Of a stretch of 64,000 nucleotides of DNA, positions 9,307 to 16,104 are shown one piece after another. The notes beneath the pieces are model-generated. The model had not been told where the DNA came from, ran no database searches, and saw nothing but the letters and a program-made list of their open reading frames with translations. A program made the translations under genes and the position numbers. Position 1 is the stretch's first letter. Each line of letters starts with the position of its first letter. The stretch covers positions 5,675-69,674 of the forward strand of contig DASVDZ010000036.1 of assembly GCA_036380835.1 (NCBI GenBank). Reading direction: 5' to 3'. Source of the stretch: DASQJL01 sp036380835 (lineage in GTDB: Bacteria; Eisenbacteria; RBG-16-71-46; SZUA-252).

Positions 9307-10866
9307 CTACTTGCCTCCCGTTCCACCGCCCGGCGGCGCGTTGCCCGGGGGCGGCGGCGCCTCGCCCTGCGGGGCGGGCGGCATCTTGGGCTCGAGGCCC
9401 GGCGCCGGAGGCACCGGGGTCGATCCGAACGACTCGCGCCGCTGGCGCTCCTGCCATAGGACGTTCGGATTCACGAGTCGGAATTCGACGCGGCGATTGA
9501 TCGTCCGGTTCGCCGTCGACGTGTTCGGGACGAGCGGCTCGGTATCGCCGTAGCCGGTGATCCAGAAGTTCTTCTGGTTCAGGCTCGGGTTCTCGTGGAA
9601 CAGGTACTGGAGCAGCGCCTTCGCGCGGAGCGCCGAGAGCGGGATCCGGTACCCGGGCTCGGGCTGGTCGTCCACGTGGACGCCGATCTCGAACTTGAGC
9701 GTCGGCCACTGCTTGAGGACGGCCGCGACCGAGTCGATGCGCGCCAAACCTTGCGGCAGGATCTTGGCCGAGTCGGGAGCGAACTCGAGGTCGGTGAGAC
9801 GCATCATCCAGTCGGAGAGCAGCTCCTCCTCGTACGGGGAGTGAACCAGCGGGCAGCCGCCCGCGTTCACCGCCACGCCGGCCGGCGTCGCGGGGCAGAT
9901 GTCGACGCCGTCCGGAACGCCGTCGCCGTCCGCGTCGAGCGGGCAGCCGTTCGCGTCGACGACCGCGCCCTTCGGCGTGTCCGCGCACTTGTCGAGCCCG
10001 TCGAAGACGCCGTCGCCGTCCGTGTCGACGCCGCAGCCCTTCGCGTCGACCACCACGCCGGTCGCGGTCGAGTCGCACTGGTCGATGCCGTCGGGCACGC
10101 CGTCCTTGTCGGTGTCGATCGGGCAGCCCTTCGGGTCCACCTTGGCGCCCTTCGGCGTGTTGGCGCACGCGTCGAGGCCGTCGAAGACCCCGTCCCCGTC
10201 CGTGTCGAGCGGGCAGCCGCTCGCGTCGACGACCGCGCCCTTCGGCGTGTCCGGGCACTTGTCGTTCTTGTTCGGCACGCCGTCCTCGTCGGAGTCGCGC
10301 GGCCGGCCCATCCAGAAGGCGGTGACGGCGCCGGTGATCATGAAGGTGTTGACGCGCGTCGCGCGGCCGGGCCCGGCGTCCTGCTTGTAGGAAACGTCAC
10401 GCCCGTCGAGGCGGAAGCCGAGGCGCTCGCCCGCGCGGAGGATCATCCCGACGCCCGCGTGGTAGGCGCTGTGCGACTCGGAGGCGCCGCCGTCGCGATC
10501 CAGCTTGGCCGTGCCGAGCCCGCCGTATAGATAGGGGAGCGCCCAGCGGTAGCGGTCCGGGGTCAGGATCAAGCCGGCGCCGTAGTGCGTGAACGTCCCG
10601 CCGCCGAGGGCGGGAGCCTCGAGGTCGGGCGAGCTCCGGTGGAGCAACCCCTCGACGCCGACCCAGCGGTTCAGGAAGGCCGCGGCGCGGACGCCGTATC
10701 CCGGCCCGTCGCGGAGCGACTGCTCGGGATCGTAGAGGTCGCTGCCGACTTCCAGGGAGAGCCAGCTTCGCTCCTCCACCGCGTAAACCCGGGGTGCCGT
10801 CCCAGCGAGCCACAGCAGGGAAACGAGAACGGGCCAGCGCAGTGCTCGGGCGAAGGGCCGATGCAT
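9307..10866 (-). CDS. OmpA-family protein with five thrombospondin type 3 repeats
   Basis: A 519-residue envelope protein. GGAGG lies eight bases before the ATG. A signal peptide ends near VYA, and residues ~30-185 form an eight-strand-like outer-membrane barrel. Next come five calcium-binding TSP3 units of about 30 residues (DxDxDGVxDxxDxCxxTPxGxxVDxxGC). The C-terminal OmpA domain (about 345-470) contains LEFAPDSAKI, LRAKALLQYL, GYGDTEPL and NRRVEFRL, which bind peptidoglycan in the family. The last 45 residues are Pro/Gly-rich. Its role is to anchor outer membrane to cell wall; the TSP3 stalk makes it a long spacer. It shares an intergenic region with the yqeY-like gene, where back-to-back promoters are visible. 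Confidence 0.9.
   Translation of the reverse strand: MHRPFARALRWPVLVSLLWLAGTAPRVYAVEERSWLSLEVGSDLYDPEQSLRDGPGYGVRAAAFLNRWVGVEGLLHRSSPDLEAPALGGGTFTHYGAGLILTPDRYRWALPYLYGGLGTAKLDRDGGASESHSAYHAGVGMILRAGERLGFRLDGRDVSYKQDAGPGRATRVNTFMITGAVTAFWMGRPRDSDEDGVPNKNDKCPDTPKGAVVDASGCPLDTDGDGVFDGLDACANTPKGAKVDPKGCPIDTDKDGVPDGIDQCDSTATGVVVDAKGCGVDTDGDGVFDGLDKCADTPKGAVVDANGCPLDADGDGVPDGVDICPATPAGVAVNAGGCPLVHSPYEEELLSDWMMRLTDLEFAPDSAKILPQGLARIDSVAAVLKQWPTLKFEIGVHVDDQPEPGYRIPLSALRAKALLQYLFHENPSLNQKNFWITGYGDTEPLVPNTSTANRTINRRVEFRLVNPNVLWQERQRRESFGSTPVPPAPGLEPKMPPAPQGEAPPPPGNAPPGGGTGGK
9848..10297 (-). repeat. Five tandem ~90-base repeats encoding TSP3 units
   Basis: Within the OmpA-like gene, five consecutive 90-base units encode the calcium-binding TSP3 modules. 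The first and fourth units are nearly identical over the stretch encoding TPKGAVVD and the adjoining DxDGDGV motif, a sign of recent duplication or gene conversion inside the array. Copy number could vary between strains. Confidence 0.75.
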
Positions 10867-10916
10867 GTCGTTATGCCTCCGGAATCACCGACGGGTCGGG
10901 GGGAAAGAACCGCGGC

Positions 10917-10945
10917 AGTGTGGCGGTTTTCCACCCCTATGTCAA
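10917..10945 (-). promoter_or_regulatory. Probable sigma-70 promoter of the OmpA-like gene
   Basis: On the minus strand a perfect -35 TTGACA (10945-10940) is followed after 17 bases by CACACT (10922-10917), a weak -10. It lies about 50 bases upstream of the ATG. The -35 is convincing in this GC-rich sequence; the -10 is poor. Confidence 0.5.
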
Positions 10946-10950
10946 GATTC

Positions 10951-10959
10951 TGATATACT
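10951..10959 (+). promoter_or_regulatory. Extended -10 promoter for the yqeY-like gene
   Basis: The sequence TGATATACT gives a TGn extension and a TATACT -10 box, with expected transcription start near 10966, about 55 bases before the chosen yqeY start. No good -35 lies at the right distance, as is common for extended -10 promoters. It almost touches the oppositely directed TTGACA box, so the two promoters may interfere. Confidence 0.5.
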
Positions 10960-11021
10960 TTGGCGGCTGATCCCACCCGGCCGCCTCCCGGCCCGAACCC
11001 GACGATAGGATGGAGCCCAGG

Positions 11022-11468
11022 ATGCTCGAAGAACGCCTCAACGAAGACATGAAGCGATCGCTCAAGTCCGGAGAGCAGGCCCGTCTCGGCACGCTCCGGA
11101 TGATGCGGAGCCAGATCCTCCTCGAGAAGAAGAAGGACGCCTCGATCCAGACCCTTCCCGACGCGCAGGTGCTCCAGGTGCTGACCGCGTACGGAAAGAA
11201 GCTCCGCGAGTCCGCCGCCGAATACGAGAAGCTGGGCAAGACGGACGCGGCGGCCAAGATCAAGGAAGAGCTGGCGGTCGTCCAGGAGTACCTGCCGGCG
11301 CCGCTCAGCAAGGAGGAGGCGCAGGCGCTCGTCACCGCGGTGATCTCCGAGCTGAACGCGACCACGGCGAAGGATTTCGGCCGCGTCATGAAGGAGGTCA
11401 CCGCCCGCGCGCAGGGAAGGGCCGACGGGAAGACGCTGAGCGACCTGGTGCGCGGCGCGCTCGACTGA
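11022..11468 (+). CDS. GatB/YqeY-domain protein
   Basis: A 148-residue all-helical protein of the YqeY family, related to the tail domain of the amidotransferase subunit GatB. Two in-frame ATGs lie 12 bases apart. The second was chosen because GGAG precedes it by six bases and the product then begins MLEERLNEDMK, the family's usual start. Conserved segments seen are LGTLRMMRSQI, EYLPAPLSKEE and the C-terminal GRADGKTLSDLV. The family often sits beside rpsU, dnaG and rpoD or other DNA-maintenance genes; here it precedes a methyltransferase and a DNA-glycosylase-like gene. The molecular role is not established, although a link to tRNA or amidotransferase function is often proposed. Confidence 0.9.
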   Translation: MLEERLNEDMKRSLKSGEQARLGTLRMMRSQILLEKKKDASIQTLPDAQVLQVLTAYGKKLRESAAEYEKLGKTDAAAKIKEELAVVQEYLPAPLSKEEAQALVTAVISELNATTAKDFGRVMKEVTARAQGRADGKTLSDLVRGALD

Positions 11469-11520
11469 TGCGCCGGCCCCGTGCTAGACTGCGCCTTCCC
11501 GCCATGGATATCCTCGTTCG

Positions 11521-13128
11521 ATGATGAAGCCCAACCGCCGCAGGCGTGACAAGCCGCGCCCGGGCGCCCCGCCGACGGGGCCGCGCTCGGGCGGCCCGCC
11601 GACAGGGCCGCGCCCCGACGCCCCGCGCCGTGGTCGTCCTCTCAAGCCGAGAGGGAAGCCCGGCGCCGACGACGCGCCGCGGGTCAAGGAACACCCACAG
11701 TACGGGACGCGGATTCCTCCGGAAGAGCTCGAGTTCATGCGCCAGCAGGCGGCGGAACGCGCGCGGGAGGAACGGGAGCGCCGCGGGTTCGGGCCGACCC
11801 GATCCCACGGGGCCAAGCCGTACACGCCGCGGAGCGGCGGCTACGGCGGCCGCCCGAGCGGGCCGCCCTCGCGCGGTCCGGGGTTCCGCGGCGAGCGGGA
11901 CCGCTATCCGGGTCCGCCGCGCGAGCGCCGCGGCCAAGGCCCCGCGCCCTATCGCGACCGCGGTCCAGGAGCCGGACGACCCGACCGGGGACCGATGCCG
12001 CCGAGGCCGGGACGCGACCGGGGCCGCCCCGCCGCGCCGTACCGGGAGCGGCCGCCCGCCAAGCCGTACCGCACGGGCGTCCAGAGCGCCGGCGAAGGGC
12101 CGCCGCGGCCCTCGCCCGCGCCGGCCGAGCCGCCGCTCCACAAGGTTCGTCGCCTCCTCTCCGCCTACCAGCAGACGGCCGCGGTGGTCGCGGCCCACTC
12201 GCTCGGCGTGTTCGGCGAGATCCACCGGCGCCCGCAGGTCGCCGCCGACATCGCCCGGCATTGCGCGAGCGATCCGCGCGGCATGGAGGCGCTCCTCGAG
12301 GCGCTGGTCGCGCTCGGGATCCTGGACCGCCACGGCTCCTCGTACGTCCTGCCGCGGGACCTCGCGCCCTATTTCGTGCCGGGCGAGAACGGCGACGCGA
12401 CCGGGATGGTCGAGGGGGCCCCCGATCTCTACCACGCGTGGGGAGACCTCGCGCGCGGCGTGCGCGAAGGGACGCCGCGGTTCCCGCTCGGCAGCGACGC
12501 CATCCTCGCCGGCGATCCGGGGCGGGTGCGCCGCTACATCCGCGCCGTCCACACCGTGAGCCGCGAGGCGGCGCGCCGCATCGTGGAGCTGGCGCCGATC
12601 CTGCCGGGGTCGAGCCTGCTCGACGTGGCCGGCGGATCGGGCGTCTACGCGGCGGAGTACGCGCGCCGCATCCCCGACGTGAAGGCGCATCTCTTCGACC
12701 TCCCGCCCACCCTCGAGGTGGCCCGCGAGATCCTCCTCGCCGAGGGCTACGAGGACAACGTGGCGTTCCATCCGGGCGACTACCGCGCGGATCCCTTCCC
12801 GGGCCCCGTCGACACGCTCCTGCTCTCGAACGTGGTGCAGACCGAGAGCGAGGAGCACGTGCTGGGCGTCTTCCGGAAGGCCTGGGACGCGCTCCGCCCC
12901 GGCGGCACGCTCCTGGTCCACGGAATGATGACCGACGCGGACGCGCCTCCCGCTCCCGCGACCGCGCTCTTCACGCTCATGATGTTCACCGTGTTCGATC
13001 ACGGTCGGGCCTGGAGCGTGCAGCAGGTGTCGGACTGGCTCGCCCAGGAGCGGTTCGGCGTGCGCGCGACGCGCGAGCTCGGCGAGCCGTTCTCGAGCAA
13101 GTTGATCATCGCCTCCCGCCTCGAATAG
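11521..13128 (+). CDS. SAM-dependent O-methyltransferase with long disordered Pro/Arg/Gly-rich head
   Basis: A 535-residue protein. Residues 1 to about 190 are low complexity, rich in Pro, Arg and Gly, with many RG, RGP and GGPP turns; only a short helix (EELEFMRQQAAERAREERERR) interrupts them. From ~200 on there is a winged-helix dimerisation domain (KVRRLLSAYQQTAAVVAAHSLGVFGEI) and a Methyltransf_2-type Rossmann domain. That domain has the SAM motif LLDVAGGSGVYA, then HLFDLPPTLEVA and LLLSNVVQTES, ending in SSKLIIASR. This fold methylates oxygen on small molecules in most relatives. The head is unusual for the family and may bind nucleic acid or phase-separate; that is inference. Two bases separate its stop from the next gene, so they are probably co-expressed. 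Confidence 0.8.
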   Translation: MMKPNRRRRDKPRPGAPPTGPRSGGPPTGPRPDAPRRGRPLKPRGKPGADDAPRVKEHPQYGTRIPPEELEFMRQQAAERAREERERRGFGPTRSHGAKPYTPRSGGYGGRPSGPPSRGPGFRGERDRYPGPPRERRGQGPAPYRDRGPGAGRPDRGPMPPRPGRDRGRPAAPYRERPPAKPYRTGVQSAGEGPPRPSPAPAEPPLHKVRRLLSAYQQTAAVVAAHSLGVFGEIHRRPQVAADIARHCASDPRGMEALLEALVALGILDRHGSSYVLPRDLAPYFVPGENGDATGMVEGAPDLYHAWGDLARGVREGTPRFPLGSDAILAGDPGRVRRYIRAVHTVSREAARRIVELAPILPGSSLLDVAGGSGVYAAEYARRIPDVKAHLFDLPPTLEVAREILLAEGYEDNVAFHPGDYRADPFPGPVDTLLLSNVVQTESEEHVLGVFRKAWDALRPGGTLLVHGMMTDADAPPAPATALFTLMMFTVFDHGRAWSVQQVSDWLAQERFGVRATRELGEPFSSKLIIASRLE

Positions 13129-13130
13129 CC

Positions 13131-14033
13131 GTGCCCGAGATACCGTTTCTCGAAGTCCTCGCCGAGAACCTCGCGGCCGGGATCTCCGGGCGCCGGATCG
13201 AATCGATCGAGGTGCGGCAGCCGGCCCTCCTGATGACCTCCTCGCCTTCCCCCGAGTCCTTCGCGGGCGAGTTCCTGAGCCACCCGTCCCGGAAGGGCAA
13301 GTTCCTCATCTTCGAGACCGAATCGCGGCGGGCGATCGTGATCCACCTGATGCGGCTGGGGCGGATCCAGATCGCGCCGGGTCCGGCCGGTTCCGGAAAG
13401 GGCGCGGGAAGGGAAGGGCGCCCGGTCGCGGGACGGCCCAAGGCGCCCAAGAACCTCTCGGCGAGGATTCGCTTCGACGACTCGACCGAGCTTCGCCTCG
13501 TCGAGCACGGCACGGAGAAGCGCGCGCGCCTCTGGCTGACCGAGGACGCCGACTCCCTCCCGGAGATCCAGACGGTGGGACCCGACCCGACGCGCGGCGA
13601 GATGGACGCCGCGGCGTTCACGGCGGCGCTTCGCGCCCAGTCCCGGCAGCTCAAGACGTTCCTGACCGACCAGCGCACGATCTCGGGGATCGGCAACGGC
13701 CTCTCCGACGAGATCCTCTACGAGGCGCGCCTCTCGCCGTTTCAACTCACGAGGAACGTCGACGACGAGGCGGCCGAGCGGCTCCATCGCGCCGTGCTGG
13801 ACGTCCTCGCGCGCCAGACCGCGCTCCTCCGCGAATCGGCCGGGGGCGACCTGCCGCAGCGCGAGCCGGTCGGGCACTACGCGGTCCACGACCACGCGGG
13901 AGGGCGTTGCGCCCGTTGCGGCGCCACGATCGCCCGCGTCTCCTACGCCGACCATGAGACCTTCTACTGTCCCGGATGCCAGACCGGCGGCGTCCCGCTC
14001 AAGGACCGCCGGCTCTCCAAGCTGTTGAAGTAG
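13131..14033 (+). CDS. Divergent Fpg/Nei-family DNA glycosylase
   Basis: A 300-residue protein starting at GTG two bases after the methyltransferase stop. After Met it begins PEIPFLEVLAENL, keeping the Pro and Glu that serve as Schiff-base nucleophile and acid in Fpg/MutM and Nei. The RKGKFLIFE lysine region, the GIGNGLSDEILYEARLSP helix-two-turn-helix and a C-terminal zinc finger (Cys260, Cys263, Cys280, Cys283) are present. Three things are off. The usual HLGMSG loop reads HLMRLG. A Gly/Arg-rich insert of about 20 residues follows it. The zinc-finger arginine that contacts the flipped lesion phosphate aligns with His275. It should still be an AP-lyase-type repair enzyme, but substrate range is uncertain. 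Confidence 0.75.
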   Translation: MPEIPFLEVLAENLAAGISGRRIESIEVRQPALLMTSSPSPESFAGEFLSHPSRKGKFLIFETESRRAIVIHLMRLGRIQIAPGPAGSGKGAGREGRPVAGRPKAPKNLSARIRFDDSTELRLVEHGTEKRARLWLTEDADSLPEIQTVGPDPTRGEMDAAAFTAALRAQSRQLKTFLTDQRTISGIGNGLSDEILYEARLSPFQLTRNVDDEAAERLHRAVLDVLARQTALLRESAGGDLPQREPVGHYAVHDHAGGRCARCGATIARVSYADHETFYCPGCQTGGVPLKDRRLSKLLK

Positions 14034-14188
14034 AATCGATTGAAACGCCGCTGAAGGCGGGGACGCGCCCGACCGATACAAACGTATACTTGCGGTCCGA
14101 CGCGACTCGGCGCATCGTAGGCATCGAGTCGCGGGCCGTCACGAAACGGAACCGCCGCCGTTTTTCGAGGTAACGAATCTCGAGAGCC

Positions 14189-14638
14189 ATGATGAAACGA
14201 GCCGTCTCCGCCATCCTCGTCTGCGCGTTGTGCCTCGCCAGCGCCGTTCCCGTGCTGGGAACGCGCATGGTCTGCGCGCCCGGCATGGCCGCTTCGATGA
14301 CGCGCTCCCCGGACGCCGGGGCCCACGCCACGATGCTCGCCGACGGTTCCGTCTGCCCGCCGTGCCCCAAGTGCGGCGACATGCCTTCGAGCGCCGCGCT
14401 GAAGGCGGCTTCCTGCTGCCGCGTCGCGCCGGCCGAGGAGTCGAACGCCTTGGCCGCGACGCTCGCGAACGGCAGTCGCGCTCCGTCGCCGGACGAGGGC
14501 GCCGGCCTCCACGCCGCGACCCTTCCGGCGAACGCGCCGCCCGCCGTCCTGATCGACCCCTCGGCGCGTTCGGTCGGCGGATCGCCGCCCACCGCCTCGC
14601 CGCCGAAGCCAGCCCGCACCTCCATCCTCCGCCTCTAA
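14189..14638 (+). CDS. Small secreted Cys/Met-rich protein heading the metal-efflux locus
   Basis: A 149-residue protein with a signal peptide (KRAVSAILVCALCLASAVPVLG). The mature part has Cys and Met clusters: MVCAPGMAASM, CPPCPKCGDM and SCC in residues ~27-75, then a Pro/Ala/Ser-rich tail. I do not recognise a family. It lies directly upstream of genes for a TolC-type channel, CusB-like adaptor and CusA-like pump, so a periplasmic metal-binding or sensing role is plausible but unproven. ATG codons at 14189 and 14192 are both possible; GAGAG precedes them. Its stop codon is two bases from the 5' arm of a perfect stem that pairs with the ribosome site of the next gene, so its translation may control that gene. 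Confidence 0.65.
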   Translation: MMKRAVSAILVCALCLASAVPVLGTRMVCAPGMAASMTRSPDAGAHATMLADGSVCPPCPKCGDMPSSAALKAASCCRVAPAEESNALAATLANGSRAPSPDEGAGLHAATLPANAPPAVLIDPSARSVGGSPPTASPPKPARTSILRL

Positions 14639-14640
14639 GA

Positions 14641-14758
14641 GAAGACCACCCGCTTGAGTCCGGCGCGCGTCGCGCGCGGGACTGAGGCACGCATCTGTTC
14701 CTCGCGGGGCTCGGATTCCGTCCCGCGGAGACCCGGCACGTTTCCAAAGGTGGTCTTC
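14641..14758 (+). promoter_or_regulatory. Structured intercistronic RNA element masking the tolC-type ribosome site
   Basis: GAAGACCACC (14641-14650) is the perfect reverse complement of GGTGGTCTTC (14749-14758). The right arm ends two bases before the channel gene's ATG and contains its AGGTGG ribosome site; the left arm starts two bases after the upstream stop codon. Between them are two further hairpins. One is at 14657-14683 (AGTCC...GGACT plus GCGCG...CGCGC, 5-base loop). The other is at 14702-14728 (CGCGGG...CCCGCG). The whole forms a three-way junction, as in many riboswitches. A ribosome finishing the upstream gene would cover the left arm and free the ribosome site. Pairing is read directly; function is inference. 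Confidence 0.6.
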
Positions 14759-14760
14759 CG

Positions 14761-16104
14761 ATGCATCGCCGTTCCGCCGCACGAATGCTCGTACCGATCG
14801 TCACGCTCGCAGCGGCCCTCGTCGCGCCCGGCGTGCGGGCGGAGATGCCGGGCGCCGCCGCGACCGCCGCCCTCGCGGGCGACGCCGCGCTCGACTCGCT
14901 TCTCGCGTTTCCCTCGCTCGAGCTGCGCCCACTCGAGCGCGCCGTGCTCGAGCGGAACCCCTCGCTCGAGGCCATGCGGTCGGCCTGGCGGGCCTCCGAG
15001 GCACGGGCGGATCAGGCCGGCGCGCTCGAGAACCCGATGATCGAGGCGACGACCGCGCCCCAGAGCTGGAAGAGCGACATGGTCGATCCCGGGTACATGG
15101 TGATGCTCCGCCAGCGGTTCCCTCTGTTCGGCGAGCGCGGGCTTCGCGGGCGCGCGGCGCGGGAGACGGCGAGCGCGTCCGGAGAGGGCTACCGGACGGA
15201 GCAATTGGATCTCCTTCACGAGACGCGCGACGCCTTCGCCGAGTATTACCGGAACGCGCGCTCGCGGGAAGTGAACGCCGAGCTGCTGGATCTCGTCGGC
15301 CAGTTCCGGCGGATCGCGATGACCAAGTACGAGGCCGGGACCGCGAACCTCTCCGACGTGCTGCAGGCCGACGTCGAGCTGGCGATGCTGGACCACGAGC
15401 GGGTCGCGTTCGAGCGGGACCGGAGGGTGATCGTCGCGCGCTTGAACACGCTTCTGCGGCGCGATCCGCTGAGCGACCTGCCCGAGCCCGCCGCCGCCTT
15501 GTCGCCGCCGTTCTCCCCCGTGAGGGCGGATTCGGCACTCGCCCTGGCGCGGGCGACACGGCCCGAGCTGCGCGGAATCGACGCGGAACGCCGGGCGCGA
15601 TCGGCCGAGGTTTCTCTCGCGCGGCGCGGCCGATACCCGGAGTTCGAGGTGCAGGCCCGGTACGACCGGTTCATGAACGAGCGCCAGTGGCGCCCGCAGG
15701 TGGGCGTGGGTCTGAGCCTCCCGCTCCAGTTCGGGCGCATCGGGGCGTCCGTCCGCGAGGCCCGGGCGATGCTCGCCGAGGCCGAATCGAAACGGATCGC
15801 GACGCTCAATCAGGTCGAGTACGAGGTGGCGGTGGCCGCGTCGCGGGTCGAGGAAATCCACCACGAGCTGGAGATCGTGGAGGGGCGCGTCGTGCCCATC
15901 ACGGAGCAGTCGCTCGCCGCCTCACGCACGGGGTACGAGAGCAACCGCGCCGACTTTCTCACCCTGCTCAACGCGGAGCGGGATCTCGCCCGCGCCCGCC
16001 TGACCCTCTACGACGTCCGTGCCGAGTACTTTCTCGCGCTGTCGGATTTGGAGCGCGCGGTCGGCACGCCGCCGGCCGGCGCCGCGGAAGGGAGCGAACG
16101 ATGA
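14761..16104 (+). CDS. TolC/CusC-family outer-membrane efflux channel
   Basis: A 447-residue protein with signal peptide ending near VRA and two tandem outer-membrane-efflux repeats of long coiled-coil helices. Typical marks are ERNPSLEAMRSAWRASEARA near the N-terminus, NPMIEA, LRQRFPLFGERGLRG, then the helical hairpin TKYEAGTANLSDVLQADVEL. The second copy has GVGLSLPLQFGRI and SRTGYESNRADFLTLLNAERDL. It would trimerise to form the exit duct of the RND pump. Its stop overlaps the start of the adaptor gene by four bases (ATGA), so the two are translationally coupled. Translation is probably limited by the stem described just upstream. CusC-like by context; TolC-family identity is firm. Confidence 0.9.
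   Translation: MHRRSAARMLVPIVTLAAALVAPGVRAEMPGAAATAALAGDAALDSLLAFPSLELRPLERAVLERNPSLEAMRSAWRASEARADQAGALENPMIEATTAPQSWKSDMVDPGYMVMLRQRFPLFGERGLRGRAARETASASGEGYRTEQLDLLHETRDAFAEYYRNARSREVNAELLDLVGQFRRIAMTKYEAGTANLSDVLQADVELAMLDHERVAFERDRRVIVARLNTLLRRDPLSDLPEPAAALSPPFSPVRADSALALARATRPELRGIDAERRARSAEVSLARRGRYPEFEVQARYDRFMNERQWRPQVGVGLSLPLQFGRIGASVREARAMLAEAESKRIATLNQVEYEVAVAASRVEEIHHELEIVEGRVVPITEQSLAASRTGYESNRADFLTLLNAERDLARARLTLYDVRAEYFLALSDLERAVGTPPAGAAEGSER

Noticed and set aside
14075..14095. Palindromic stretch around GTATAC as a MerR/CueR-type operator before the efflux locus
   Set aside because: Symmetry covers only a few bases and no -35/-10 with the 19-20 base MerR-type spacing was found.
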